Notes: generated by a model from the sequence alone, not told the origin. A DNA stretch of 64,000 nt from UBA7703 sp963667195 (GCA_963667195.1 OY762962.1:2976001-3040000), one strand, 5' to 3'. Shown: positions 27,392 to 36,478, counted from the stretch's first letter. Numbers and translations are program-made.

Positions 27392-27438
27392 CCTAGTAAT
27401 TTAGTTGTCTTACTTGTATAGGATAGCATTCTACTAGG
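27392..27438. promoter_or_regulatory. Candidate Rrf2 operator flanking the isc promoter
   Basis: CCTAGTA at 27392-27398 and its exact complement TACTAGG at 27432-27438, centred near the transcription start. One arm lies inside the -35/-10 spacer. A binding site for the Rrf2 regulator is inferred from position. Confidence 0.45.
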
Positions 27439-27448
27439 CTATTGTCAA
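27420..27448 (-). promoter_or_regulatory. Promoter of rrf2-nifS-nifU
   Basis: A perfect TTGACA, a 17-base spacer, TATCCT on the minus strand. Confidence 0.8.
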
Positions 27449-27485
27449 GCGTATCGTACCACAAAGATCGATTTGATTTTTGATT

Positions 27486-27992
27486 TTATGTGAGAAGTGA
27501 TTCTCGCTCCAGCGTGAGCAGCTTTTGCTTGGTATCGGTGCCGTATGCGTAGCCAACGAGCGCGCCTTTTGCGCCCACCACGCGATGGCACGGAACGGCA
27601 ATCATGATCGGATTCCGGTTGCAGGCCATACCGACCGCGCGGGAAGCTTTCGCCTGTCCGATCAACCCCGCGATCTCGCCATAAGCTCTCGTCTGTCCAT
27701 ACGGAATCTCCCGCAGCGCCTGCCAGACCTTCTGGTGAAACGGCGTGCCTTCCGCCCGCATCGGAAACGTAAACGCCGCGCGCTTGCCCGCAAAGTATTC
27801 GTTCAGCTCCCGCGCGGCCTGCCGGAGAACCGCGCTGTCAACGTTATCTGTTGCGGCCTCGCCGGAACCTTCCTTTGCAAGCGCAATCGAGCAGACGGAG
27901 CCCCCTTGTGCCGTAACGATCAGTACGCCAAGCGGCGATTCAACCATGATGCTTTCTCTCGTTTGATCGGCGCGTGTTTCGCTTTGTTTCAT
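27486..27992 (-). CDS. ogt: Methylated-DNA--[protein]-cysteine S-methyltransferase
   Basis: 168 residues. The C-terminal domain has GTPFHQKVWQALREIPYGQTRAYGEIA and the active-site PCHRVVG, where the cysteine takes the alkyl group from O6-alkylguanine. The N-terminal ~75 residues are the Ogt-type ribonuclease-like domain. It acts once per molecule in direct DNA repair. GAGGAGGC lies upstream of the ATG. It is divergent from the next gene. Confidence 0.95.
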   Translation of the reverse strand: MKQSETRADQTRESIMVESPLGVLIVTAQGGSVCSIALAKEGSGEAATDNVDSAVLRQAARELNEYFAGKRAAFTFPMRAEGTPFHQKVWQALREIPYGQTRAYGEIAGLIGQAKASRAVGMACNRNPIMIAVPCHRVVGAKGALVGYAYGTDTKQKLLTLERESLLT

Positions 27993-28011
27993 GCCGCCTG
28001 CCTCCTCGGGT

Positions 28012-28039
28012 TTGACTGTCTATTTCTTTTTATTATAAC
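28012..28039 (+). promoter_or_regulatory. Promoter of the 176-residue membrane protein gene
   Basis: TTGACT, a 16-base spacer, TATAAC on the plus strand. A TATAAT on the other strand overlaps it (28032-28037) and may serve ogt, so the two divergent genes may share this region. Confidence 0.5.
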
Positions 28040-28130
28040 CGATGTGTGGTATACTGAGCAAAACACAGCGGCAGATTTTGCCGTGCCTTAGCCGCATTCC
28101 CCGCGAGAACATCGAAAGGACGTTTGATCC

Positions 28131-28661
28131 ATGGAAGAAGCAATTGAGAAGCTTGCCCTGGAGACGGTAGAACAGCCGGCCTCGAATGCGAACCCGACTG
28201 ATTCGTTCGCCGTGATCGATTATGTTCGCGAGCTGTTCCTCAACTCGGAAGAGCAAAAGAAGATCGAGCAAAAGAAGCTGAAGCTCATTCGCGTCTGCGT
28301 GGCGCTTTTATCGTTTGTATCGCTTGTCGTTCTGGCGAGCGCGGTGATCCTTGTGCCGAAGTTCCTCACCACCGTGACGGAAGCAAACAAAGCGCTCGTC
28401 ACCGTGCAGCAGATCGATGTTGTGGGCATCATCACCAATATCGACGCGCTCGCGGTGCAGGCGACCGACACGTTTGAGTCCGTCGGCGAGGCGGTCAAGG
28501 TGCTTGACGCGCTGGATATGGAGTCCCTCAATGCGACCATTGCGGAGCTAAAAACCGGCGTACAGTCGTTCTCCCAGCTCGATATTGCAACGCTGAACGC
28601 AGCCATCGCAAACCTCAACGCGACGGTGGAACCGCTCGCAAAGCTCTTTGGTAAGAAATAA
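28131..28661 (+). CDS. Single-pass membrane protein with helical outside domain
   Basis: 176 residues, no family recognised. A ~50-residue charged cytoplasmic start is followed by one membrane helix (about 54-76, with LLSFVSLVVLASAVILV). The helical outer domain has spaced Leu/Val/Ile and repeats of the form LNATIAELKT, LNAAIANLNA near the end, suggesting a coiled coil or amphipathic bundle. GAAAGGA precedes the ATG. A terminator follows, so it is transcribed alone. The function is unknown. Confidence 0.75.
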   Translation: MEEAIEKLALETVEQPASNANPTDSFAVIDYVRELFLNSEEQKKIEQKKLKLIRVCVALLSFVSLVVLASAVILVPKFLTTVTEANKALVTVQQIDVVGIITNIDALAVQATDTFESVGEAVKVLDALDMESLNATIAELKTGVQSFSQLDIATLNAAIANLNATVEPLAKLFGKK

Positions 28662-28675
28662 CTTCTGCACCTGAT

Positions 28676-28699
28676 GCGGGCAATCGCTGCCCGCTTTTA
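28676..28699 (+). terminator. Rho-independent terminator
   Basis: A 7-bp GC-only stem (GCGGGCA and complement) with a 5-base loop and TTTTA. Confidence 0.75.
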
Positions 28700-28799
28700 T
28701 CGCGCTCTTTGTTCAACGTTTGATTCATCCGGTGGCTGATTTCGCAATACGTGCGGGAATTCGTCGTCCGGAGATTACATAAGGAGATCATCATCCGAT

Positions 28800-30698
28800 A
28801 TGGCGGAACTTCTTTCTGTTTGTTATGTAGCCCTGTTTGCCGCGTCCGGCATTGGCTTAAGCCGTCTGCTCTTCTACCGAGAAAAGCCGCTCATTCGCAT
28901 CTGGCTCGGACTCACGTTCGGCATGGCGATGCTGATTTGGTTTCCGGCGCTGTTTTCCTTTGCGATGGGGTTCTATCTGCCCGCGCAGCTGCTGGGTCTC
29001 TTGCTCGCCTGCGGCGTAGGCGCCGCTGGGTTCATTTTTTCGCGCAAACACGCGATGATTCAAACGCCCTGGAAAGCGGAAGTTCCGTTTTTCATCGCAG
29101 GCGGCGTCGTGCTGACGATCTGCCTTGTTCTGCTCTCCACGCACACCATCGTGCTGCGGGACGGCGCGCTCTACGTCGGGCAATCCACCTACGGCGACCT
29201 TTCCATGCACCTCGGCTTCATCTCCAGCATCGCGACGCAAGGCACATTCCCGCCGATGTACTCCATCTGCCCGGACAAACCCGTCTGCTACCCGTTCCTG
29301 TCTGAGAGTGTCGGTTCTACGATCTATCTCTTCGGCACAAGCCTGCGTTTCGCAACCATGCTGACGGCGGCCTATGCGATGCTGCTCGTGGTCACGGGCG
29401 TCTATTGCTTCTTTGAAGAATGGCTTGGCGAAACGCGCAAATCCGTCTTTGCGATGCTACTGTTCTTCATCGGCGGCGGCTTTGGATTCTGGTATTTCTT
29501 CGATCTGCTCAAGGATCATCCTGAAAATCTCACGCGGCTCTTTACCGAGTTTTACCAAACGCCGACCAACTTCGTGCCGGAGGGTTTGCGCTGGGTCAAC
29601 CCGATTGCGGACATGATGATTCCGCAGCGCGCGCTTCTCTTCGGTTGGGCGCTGCTGTTTCCCTGCCTGTTCTTGCTGCACCACGCGGCGATCAAGAAGG
29701 ACACCAGCGCATTTGTTCCTCTTGCGGTTCTCGCGGGCACGCTACCGCTGATCCATACACATTCGTTCCTCGCGCTCGGCATCATCAGTGGGTTTTACTT
29801 CATCCGCTCGCTGCTTAAGAACGAAGGCAAAGCGCAGTGGATCGGCTATGCGAAATATCTCGGCATCGTGCTACTGCTTGCCGCTCCGCAGTTGATCTTC
29901 TTTACGTTTAAACAGTCCGGAAGCTTCCTCAAGTTTCATTTCAACTGGGCGAATGAATCGGATAACTATTTCTGGTTCTATATCAAGAACTTCGGCTTGA
30001 TCGCGATCCTCGCGCCCGTCGCCTTCATCGCGGCGAAGAAGGAAGACCGCGGTGTGGTCGGCGGAGCGTTGCTAATCTGGCTGATTGCGGAGCTCATTCA
30101 GTTTCAGCCGAATCCCTACGACAACAATAAATTGCTCTTCATCGCGTTTGCTTACGCCTGCGGGTTGGTGAGCGGCTGGCTCTTTGACGCGAAGGATCGC
30201 CTCGCGAGCGGCTCTCTCAGCAATCGCTACAGCGTGGCATTGCTCAGCGCGGTTGTCTGCGTGACGATGTTTCTCTCCGGCGCGCTCACGCTCGGGCGCG
30301 AGTATGTTTCCGAATATCAGTTGATCGATCAGGATCAGCTTTCCGCGGCGGAGTATGTGGAGGACAACACGGCGCCAAACGCTACGTTCTTGACCTACAA
30401 CAACCACAACAACTGTATTGCCGCGCTGACCGGAAGAAACATTGTCTGCGGATCGGGCTCCTATCTCTATTTTCACGGCGTCAATTATTCCGCGCGGGAG
30501 AACGCGCTACCGCTGCTCTATGAGCAGCCAGAGAAATATTTCGATACGCTGGCCAAGCAGTACAACATCGACTATGTCTTCATCGGCTCCAGCGAGCGCG
30601 CAAACTATTCCGTCGATCTGGACTACTTTGCCCAGCATTTCGCGGTGTTCTATCAGAATGATGGCGTGATCATCTACGACGTGCATTCGCAATCGTGA
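28800..30698 (+). CDS. Multi-pass membrane protein, GT-C-like
   Basis: 632 residues, about 13 hydrophobic helices and a soluble C-terminal domain of ~130 residues. YGDLSMHLGFI (Asp133, His137) lies in the first long outside loop, where GT-C transferases carry their catalytic acid. NPYDNNKLL precedes a late helix, as in several uncharacterised bacterial membrane glycosyltransferase-like families. AAGGAG lies upstream of the ATG. It shares its general architecture with the 626-residue protein near 6-7.7 kb but not obvious sequence identity. The sugar and acceptor are unknown. Confidence 0.75.
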   Translation: MAELLSVCYVALFAASGIGLSRLLFYREKPLIRIWLGLTFGMAMLIWFPALFSFAMGFYLPAQLLGLLLACGVGAAGFIFSRKHAMIQTPWKAEVPFFIAGGVVLTICLVLLSTHTIVLRDGALYVGQSTYGDLSMHLGFISSIATQGTFPPMYSICPDKPVCYPFLSESVGSTIYLFGTSLRFATMLTAAYAMLLVVTGVYCFFEEWLGETRKSVFAMLLFFIGGGFGFWYFFDLLKDHPENLTRLFTEFYQTPTNFVPEGLRWVNPIADMMIPQRALLFGWALLFPCLFLLHHAAIKKDTSAFVPLAVLAGTLPLIHTHSFLALGIISGFYFIRSLLKNEGKAQWIGYAKYLGIVLLLAAPQLIFFTFKQSGSFLKFHFNWANESDNYFWFYIKNFGLIAILAPVAFIAAKKEDRGVVGGALLIWLIAELIQFQPNPYDNNKLLFIAFAYACGLVSGWLFDAKDRLASGSLSNRYSVALLSAVVCVTMFLSGALTLGREYVSEYQLIDQDQLSAAEYVEDNTAPNATFLTYNNHNNCIAALTGRNIVCGSGSYLYFHGVNYSARENALPLLYEQPEKYFDTLAKQYNIDYVFIGSSERANYSVDLDYFAQHFAVFYQNDGVIIYDVHSQS

Positions 30699-30709
30699 TT
30701 CGCATCGAA

Positions 30710-30746
30710 AAGAGCCGCCGACTTTTTTGAGTCGGCGGCTCTTATT
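30710..30746 (+). terminator. Strong terminator, usable from both sides
   Basis: A 14-bp perfect stem (30710-30723 with 30730-30743), then TTATTTTAT. It separates convergent genes. Confidence 0.85.
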
Positions 30747-30754
30747 TTATGCGC

Positions 30755-31195
30755 TTAAGTATCGATTCTCGTGAGTTCCGCAAGGCTCTTGTTGCGATAG
30801 ATCAGGTCGTCCCGCTTGGTAAAGCCAAGCCGTTCCCAAAACGCGTTTCCGATTTCGTTCCGATCAAACACCACAAGCGCAACCTTGCGGATGCCTTCCT
30901 GTTCCAGCGCCGCCATCGCGCGCTCCACAAGCGCGGAACCGATTCCGTTCCCTCTTTGCGGAATCGCGACTGCCAGATGATAGATGAACCCTCTTCTTCC
31001 GTCATGCCCGGCGAGAATTGCGCCTGATATACCCTGTTCTGCTTCCGCAACAAAGCACGTGTGCGGGTTTCTGGTCAGGTACGCCGCGATTCCTTCGCGT
31101 GAATCGTCCGCCGTGTTCAGCCCCATACCCGGTGTGTTTCGCCATAGCGCATAGACTTGATCATAGTCTCTGATCGTCATCTCGCGAATCTTCAT
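30755..31195 (-). CDS. GNAT-family N-acetyltransferase
   Basis: 146 residues. The acetyl-CoA loop is IPQRGNGIGSALVERAM. The strand before it (GFIYHLAVA) and the late FWERLGFTKRDDLIY are typical GNAT features. The substrate cannot be predicted. The start MKIREMTIRDYD follows GGAGG at 7 bases; the open frame runs further upstream without a site and overlaps the next gene. Confidence 0.9.
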   Translation of the reverse strand: MKIREMTIRDYDQVYALWRNTPGMGLNTADDSREGIAAYLTRNPHTCFVAEAEQGISGAILAGHDGRRGFIYHLAVAIPQRGNGIGSALVERAMAALEQEGIRKVALVVFDRNEIGNAFWERLGFTKRDDLIYRNKSLAELTRIDT

Positions 31196-31259
31196 AAGAG
31201 AGCCTCCTGCATATGAAAAACGGCTGTCCATTCCGGCAGCCGTTCTTGGTACGTTCTTG

Positions 31260-31556
31260 TTACGATTTCTTGTTCTTGTACTCGGCAAAGCCAGCCATCA
31301 GCGCGCCCACGCCGGAGATGATGGACAGAATCGCGCCGACAAGACGGTAGCTCTCCGCGGTGCTGGTCATGAGGTACTGATACATCGCGGTGTCCATGGT
31401 TCCATTTTTCATGAGTTCTGCGGTGGCGGTGGTCTGTCCAATGCTGGCGGACATGAGCGTCAGCACGAGGCCAAGCACAAACAAGAGCACCAGCACAACC
31501 ATGATGCCGGAATAGGTGCTTTTCTTGTCGGGCTTTTGATCGATGAACATTTCCAT
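31260..31556 (-). CDS. Small protein with two membrane helices
   Basis: 98 residues, unrecognised. A short charged start (MEMFIDQKPDKKST) is followed by a helix (VVLVLLFVLGLVLTLM), an outside loop with SIGQTTATAELM, a second helix (LVGAILSIISGVGALMAGF) and a basic tail. GGGAGG lies 11 bases before the ATG. It follows the DUF2461 gene and may belong to the same transcript as the surface protein gene upstream. Confidence 0.65.
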   Translation of the reverse strand: MEMFIDQKPDKKSTYSGIMVVLVLLFVLGLVLTLMSASIGQTTATAELMKNGTMDTAMYQYLMTSTAESYRLVGAILSIISGVGALMAGFAEYKNKKS

Positions 31557-31617
31557 AAACTTGAAATCCTCCCTTGTTCCATTGTTTGAATTTGTTTCTG
31601 TGATGCTGTCTCCGCCG

Positions 31618-32283
31618 TCAATCATCCAGCCCCATCAGCAGGCGATAGACAGGCTTGAGCAGCGTAAATCCTTCGATAATTTCCTCCGCAATCACCGGCG
31701 AAAGCGTCTTCTTCAGGTTCGGAGACGAGAAACAGAAAGACAATCCCTTGCGATTGAGGTATGGCAACACACCCTCCGGCGCGTCCGTGAACTTCGCCCG
31801 CTTGAAGGAATCTCCAACCACTTCAAAACGCGCGGTAAACGCGGGATCGGTGACCAGCGAGAGAAACTTTTGTGGTTTTGCGAGAATACGCGGGCGAATC
31901 TCGCGCATCAGCGCCGGGTTCGAGCCGTACATACCCATGCCGTAGCCGTATCCTTCGCGCTCAAACTCCGCGTAGACGACCAGACTCTCGCTGAGCATGC
32001 CGCCCGGTCTGCGAAATCCCAACCAGGCGTGATCGCGAAACATCGTCTTATCATGCGTGAACCGCGTGTCCCTGCGAATGCGCGAGATCACGGAAGACGG
32101 GCGAATGTTGAACTCCGCATCAATCTCCTGCGCAGTCGGCGTGATTGCCAACGTGAGCTCCTTCAGCGGTTCATAGACATTCTTCTTATAGCGTTCTTTG
32201 TTCGCCTCATAGAAAGACTGCTCATTGTTGAACGCAATCTCCCAGAAGAATTGATAGGTATCTTCGTTTAATCCCTGAAACAC
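31618..32283 (-). CDS. DUF2461 family protein
   Basis: 221 residues. The features are those of the DUF2461/TIGR02453 family: an N-terminal FFWEIAFNNEQSFYEANKE, then ISRIRRDTRFTHDKTMFRDHAWLGF and VYAEFEREGYGYGMGMY. The function is unknown. The start is a GTG (VFQGLNED) with GAGGAG 8 bases upstream, placed 4 bases after the stop of the surface-protein gene, so the two are co-transcribed. Confidence 0.85.
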   Translation of the reverse strand: MFQGLNEDTYQFFWEIAFNNEQSFYEANKERYKKNVYEPLKELTLAITPTAQEIDAEFNIRPSSVISRIRRDTRFTHDKTMFRDHAWLGFRRPGGMLSESLVVYAEFEREGYGYGMGMYGSNPALMREIRPRILAKPQKFLSLVTDPAFTARFEVVGDSFKRAKFTDAPEGVLPYLNRKGLSFCFSSPNLKKTLSPVIAEEIIEGFTLLKPVYRLLMGLDD

Positions 32284-32287
32284 GCTT

Positions 32288-34450
32288 CTACTCCTCGTCT
32301 TCGAACTCTGCCGATGCGTTCTTTCGAACGCGCGTAACGGTCTGCTTCGCTTTGGGCTGCGGTTTTGCCTGCTTCTTGTAGTCAAACACGCGCGGAGCCG
32401 CGGACTGCAGTTTTGGCTGTGCCTGCGGTTGCGCAACAGACTGCGCTTGATACTGCGGCTGCTGTTGCGGTTCGTATGGTTTCACCGCGCTGCTGACCGG
32501 CCGGTAAGCGGCGTTGCTCTGCGCCTCGCCATAGGGTGTCCGCGCCGTATTGACCAGATGCTGCGCGAGCTGATCCGCCTGCGGTATTGCCTGTTGCGGG
32601 CTACGTACAGGTGCTGTCTCCGGCTGTAGCCGCTGCGGAATCGGTTCCGTGCGGTAAACCTGCTGTGGCTCCGTCGTCCGTTTGGGAGGCTGATCCTCCG
32701 CGCGCGGCGGCGGTGCAAAGCTCACGTGTGGCTGATCCACGGGCCTAACCTGCGCTGGCGGCAGGCGAATTGCCTCCGGCTTCGGCACGAACGGTTCTTC
32801 GTCTTTCATGACGAACATCCGCTTGGTATAGCTGATCTCCTCCGGGTCCGGCGCGTCGTGATACGCGGGCTGCGCCGCATAATGCGCGTTTCTCTGGTCG
32901 AAGATATCCTCTTCTTCCTCGTCCTCCTGAAAACCGCGCGGCATACGGGAGCGTTCCATCGCGGTCAGCGCGATCAGTATGATGAACGAAAGCACCATCA
33001 ATAGTCCCAGAGCGATCAAAACCTTGGTGATTCCATTGCTGATGCCGCCAAAGATCGTAAATCCGGTTCCGCTCGTCTGCGTCGGTGTCGCGGTCAATTC
33101 CGGCGTCGATTCGGTGCCATACGCAATCGGCATCACGCAGTTTGCAAGGGTGCGGTTCGTACCCGTTGGGTCATAACCCTTCACCGTGAAGTTGAGGTTT
33201 CTCGGTGATCCAAGCAGAAACTCCTGATCAAACGCCGTTTCTCCGGCTGGCAGGATGTCATAGTTTTTGACCACACCGAGGATTGCCTCGGAGATCGTGA
33301 TGTTGGTCAGCTCAACAGAGCTGTGGTTGGTGATCACGATATGCGCTGTGACCTTCCCGCTCGCTTGTGTCCAGGGTGTTATGGTATCCGCGCGAACGGT
33401 CACGTTGATCTGCGAGGCATCCACATACGGATACACCTCATAGATGTCCGTGGGCTTTAACTCATACGGGTTAGAGAACGGGTCTACGCCGGTAAGCTGA
33501 AACTGAACGTTTCTCAGCGGCTCCGTCATCAGCGGAACGACCACATAGGAAAAGCTCATATGTTCGCCGGGATCCAGCGCAAACGGTGTCGTATTTACAG
33601 GATTTGCCCGCTCGTCGACGATTGAAATATTGCTGATTGCCTGCGTGCCGGTGTTGGTGACGTCGATGTTGAAGGTAACGCCCGTCGTGGTCGGCGTGCC
33701 CTGCTGAATCTTCATATCGAGCTGAATGAGCACCATCGTGAGTTCCAGCGTATCCGGCGAGGAAAACGACTTCGCTTTTCCGTTGACCGTATACGTGACC
33801 ACGGGCGCGCTCGTGACGCTCTGGTCTCCCATGGTATAAGGGAAATCGTAGGACATCGTTCGGCTTGCGCGCAGCGTTTCGTTTTGAAAGATCGGCTGGT
33901 CGCTGATGTTCTCATCGATCAACGTCACGTTGGTCATGTCAAACTTCGTCGTGTTTTTGATCGTGTAGGTGACGGTCACCTTTTCGCCGGGCTTCGCGTT
34001 TGTCTTGTCCGCGGTTCTCGTCACGGTGATGACGGGGTTTTCCGCCTGCGCAATGGTATACTGCGCTTCCTGGCTCATGGGTTCACCGTTTCGGTTCCAA
34101 GTCACCAAAAACGTGATTGGCTTTCCGAGTTGGCTCTGGGTTACATTCAGGTTCAGCGTGATATCCCGCGCGCTGCCGCTCGGCGCAATTTGCGCGCCAT
34201 GTAATACATCGTAGACCGTGCCGTTGTAGGTGATGGCGACGTCCGTCATGGGATAGTCCGCGTTGTAGTTGGCAATTTCGAATGTAAACGTCACACTTCC
34301 ACCGTCCACCAACTCCGTGGGGTTTGCGGTGATGTTGATCCTTGCTTCCTCCGCGTGCGCGGTCGGGATAAAGGAGAAAACGCAAATAAGCGCAAAAGCC
34401 GCACCGAGTATTTTGTTGATCCAAGTGCGCAAACGCTTTTTTTGCAGCAT
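32288..34450 (-). CDS. Surface protein: signal peptide, Ig-like repeats, one TM, long P/Q-rich cytoplasmic tail
   Basis: 720 residues. A signal peptide is cut after AHA at 33. The outer part (~34-470) is built of about four Ig-like units of the DUF11/CARDB type, seen as repeated strands like VTYTIKNTTKFDMTNVTLID and FNIDVTNTGTQAISNISIVD. A membrane helix lies at ~474-497. The last ~223 residues are cytoplasmic: a DEEEED stretch, then Pro/Gln-rich low-complexity sequence and a basic end. GAAGGAG precedes the ATG. The large inside tail is unusual for such proteins. No sortase signal is present. A role linking the envelope to a cytoplasmic partner is inference. Confidence 0.8.
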   Translation of the reverse strand: MLQKKRLRTWINKILGAAFALICVFSFIPTAHAEEARINITANPTELVDGGSVTFTFEIANYNADYPMTDVAITYNGTVYDVLHGAQIAPSGSARDITLNLNVTQSQLGKPITFLVTWNRNGEPMSQEAQYTIAQAENPVITVTRTADKTNAKPGEKVTVTYTIKNTTKFDMTNVTLIDENISDQPIFQNETLRASRTMSYDFPYTMGDQSVTSAPVVTYTVNGKAKSFSSPDTLELTMVLIQLDMKIQQGTPTTTGVTFNIDVTNTGTQAISNISIVDERANPVNTTPFALDPGEHMSFSYVVVPLMTEPLRNVQFQLTGVDPFSNPYELKPTDIYEVYPYVDASQINVTVRADTITPWTQASGKVTAHIVITNHSSVELTNITISEAILGVVKNYDILPAGETAFDQEFLLGSPRNLNFTVKGYDPTGTNRTLANCVMPIAYGTESTPELTATPTQTSGTGFTIFGGISNGITKVLIALGLLMVLSFIILIALTAMERSRMPRGFQEDEEEEDIFDQRNAHYAAQPAYHDAPDPEEISYTKRMFVMKDEEPFVPKPEAIRLPPAQVRPVDQPHVSFAPPPRAEDQPPKRTTEPQQVYRTEPIPQRLQPETAPVRSPQQAIPQADQLAQHLVNTARTPYGEAQSNAAYRPVSSAVKPYEPQQQPQYQAQSVAQPQAQPKLQSAAPRVFDYKKQAKPQPKAKQTVTRVRKNASAEFEDEE

Positions 34451-34485
34451 TCCAGTTCTCCTTCCTCAATGTGCTTCTACCGCGC

Positions 34486-35139
34486 TTATTCGGCGGTTTT
34501 TGGTTTGTATGCTTCGAGCGATTGCCCCAAGCGGGTGATCACCGCTGTGCCGTCGGTTTTGTCAACGAGGCTTGCGGTGAACGTTTCAGATTCTTCGGCA
34601 GGAAGAGTGATCGTGAACGTCACTTGATCGGTAAATGCGGCTTCGCACGGATATCCCTTTTGCCTCAGCATTGGTTCTAATAGATTGTAGGACGCGTAGG
34701 TGACCCGCACCGATAATTTCTCGCAAACACGAATGGAGACGATTTCCGCGGCTTCCAGCGCCTCGCTTGCCGCCTTGCCATAGGCGCGAACGAGTCCGCC
34801 CGTGCCGAGCAGCACGCCGCCAAAATACCGCACCACCGCGCAGAGCACGTTTTCCACGCCCACGCCGGTGAGCACCGCGAGAATCGGCGCGCCCGCCGTG
34901 CCGGAGGGTTCCCCATCGTCCGAGGATCGCGCGATGCCGCCCTCCTGCAGACGAAAGGCATAGCAGCAGTGCCGCGCATCATAGTAGCGCTTTCGGATCT
35001 GCGCGAGCGCATCCTGCGCCTCCGCCCCGCTGGAAACCGGTATGCAAAAGCCGAGAAAGCGGGACTTACTGATGATAATCTCGCTCTCTCCGGGCTTTCG
35101 AATCGTCTGATACGGTCTTAGGCTTTGCGAATCCTGCAA
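34486..35139 (-). CDS. YigZ/IMPACT family protein
   Basis: 217 residues. The UPF0029 N-terminal domain shows KSRFLGFCIPV, ARHCCYAFRL, SDDGEPSGTAGAPIL and VRYFGGVLLGTGGLVRAYGKAA, the family hallmarks; the C-terminal DUF1949-like domain follows. The molecular role in bacteria is not settled; the eukaryotic relative IMPACT affects translational control. The start appears to be a TTG inside the end of tyrS (22-base overlap) with GAAGAG upstream, so it is coupled to tyrS. Confidence 0.9.
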   Translation of the reverse strand: MQDSQSLRPYQTIRKPGESEIIISKSRFLGFCIPVSSGAEAQDALAQIRKRYYDARHCCYAFRLQEGGIARSSDDGEPSGTAGAPILAVLTGVGVENVLCAVVRYFGGVLLGTGGLVRAYGKAASEALEAAEIVSIRVCEKLSVRVTYASYNLLEPMLRQKGYPCEAAFTDQVTFTITLPAEESETFTASLVDKTDGTAVITRLGQSLEAYKPKTAE

Positions 35140-36350
35140 TAGCTCTTCTTTCCCTTCCGAAGGATCACGCCCTCGCCATCAATCTGCTCTGCGGTCAGCG
35201 TGGCAGAAGGAGAGGCGACTTTGTCGTCGCCAACGAACACGCCGCCGCCTTCTATCAGCCTGCGCGCGTCGCTCTTACTCACGGCGAGCTTGCTCAGCAC
35301 CATCAGATCAGGAATGCGCAGTCCGCTTTCCTCTATCATCGCCTGCGTGAGCTCGCAGGAGGGAATGTTACTCAGATCGTTGCCACCGGAGAACAAACCT
35401 TCGGCGGAGGTCTGCGCAATCTTCGCCTCTTCTTCGCCGTGCACCTGCGCGGTAAGCGTGTAAGCAAGCACGCGCTTTGCTTCATTGATTTGCTCGCCGG
35501 GCAGCGAACCCAGGCGGTTTACCTCTTCCATCGGCAGGAATGTCAAGAGTGAGAGGCACATCTTCACGTCGTCGTCGCCGACGTTACGCCAGTACTGGTA
35601 GAAGTCGAACACGCTGCACTTCTCTTTGTCGAGCCAGACAGCGCCCTTTTCGGTCTTGCCCATCTTCTTGCCGTCGCTCGTGGTGAGAAGCGCGGTAGTG
35701 AGCGCGTAAGCGGGCTTTTGCTCCTTGCGGCGAATGAGGTCCGCGCCGCCTAGGATATTGCTCCACTGATCGTCTCCGCCCATCTGCATCACGCAGTTAT
35801 AGCGGCGGTTGAGTTCCAAGAAATCGTAACCCTGCATGAGCATGTAGCCCATCTCGAAGAAGGTGAGCCCGCGTTCGAGGCGATTTTTGTAGCAGTCCGC
35901 GGCCAACATGCGGTTGACGGAGAAATACACCCCGATATCGCGCATGAAGTCGAGGAAATTCAGCGGGTAAAGCCAATCGCCGTTGTAGACGATCTGCGCG
36001 CCGCCTTCCGAAAAATCGAGCAGGCGCGACATCTGCTTTTGAAAACACGCCGCGTTGTGCGAAAGCTGTTCGCGGCTCATCAGCGTGCGCATATCCGTCT
36101 TGCCGGAAGGGTCGCCGATGAACGCCGTGCCGTTGCCAAGCAAAGCGATGGGTTTGTGTCCCGCGCGCTGCATATGCGCCATCGACATGAGCTGCACGTA
36201 ATGGCCGATGTGGAGGCTGTCCGCCGTCGGGTCAAAGCCGATATAGAAGGTGACCTTCTCTTTGCCGAGCAGCTCGCGCAGCTCTTCGGGATGCGAGCAC
36301 TGCTTTAAAAACCCGCGTTCTTCCAATACATCGTATACGTTGCGTTCCAT
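35118..36350 (-). CDS. tyrS: Tyrosyl-tRNA synthetase
   Basis: 410 residues, a class I synthetase. The HIGH motif is LHIGHY, the KMSKS equivalent is GKKMGKT, and tyrosine-specific parts include GYDFLELNRRYNC and QMGGDDQWSNI. An S4-like RNA-binding domain is at the C-terminus (KSDARRLIEGGGVFVGDDKV). The leader before the gene is too short for a T-box because a terminator of the upstream kinase gene fills it. Confidence 0.96.
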   Translation of the reverse strand: MERNVYDVLEERGFLKQCSHPEELRELLGKEKVTFYIGFDPTADSLHIGHYVQLMSMAHMQRAGHKPIALLGNGTAFIGDPSGKTDMRTLMSREQLSHNAACFQKQMSRLLDFSEGGAQIVYNGDWLYPLNFLDFMRDIGVYFSVNRMLAADCYKNRLERGLTFFEMGYMLMQGYDFLELNRRYNCVMQMGGDDQWSNILGGADLIRRKEQKPAYALTTALLTTSDGKKMGKTEKGAVWLDKEKCSVFDFYQYWRNVGDDDVKMCLSLLTFLPMEEVNRLGSLPGEQINEAKRVLAYTLTAQVHGEEEAKIAQTSAEGLFSGGNDLSNIPSCELTQAMIEESGLRIPDLMVLSKLAVSKSDARRLIEGGGVFVGDDKVASPSATLTAEQIDGEGVILRKGKKSYCRIRKA

Positions 36351-36437
36351 CAGGGATTCCCTCCGTTAGTGTGTTGCTTCTTTGCATCTTTTGCGCACAA
36401 AAACAATACGCTTTTGCGCTCAACCAAATATACCACG

Positions 36438-36478
36438 AAAAAAGAGAAGAAACAATGTTGCGTACACTGTTTCTTCTC
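36438..36478 (-). terminator. Terminator after the first histidine kinase gene
   Basis: An 11-bp stem (36444-36454 with 36468-36478) followed by six T on the minus strand. Confidence 0.85.

Noticed and set aside
31560..31625. Longer start for the small two-TM protein
   Set aside because: It would overlap the DUF2461 gene and lacks a ribosome site, while GGGAGG precedes the chosen ATG.
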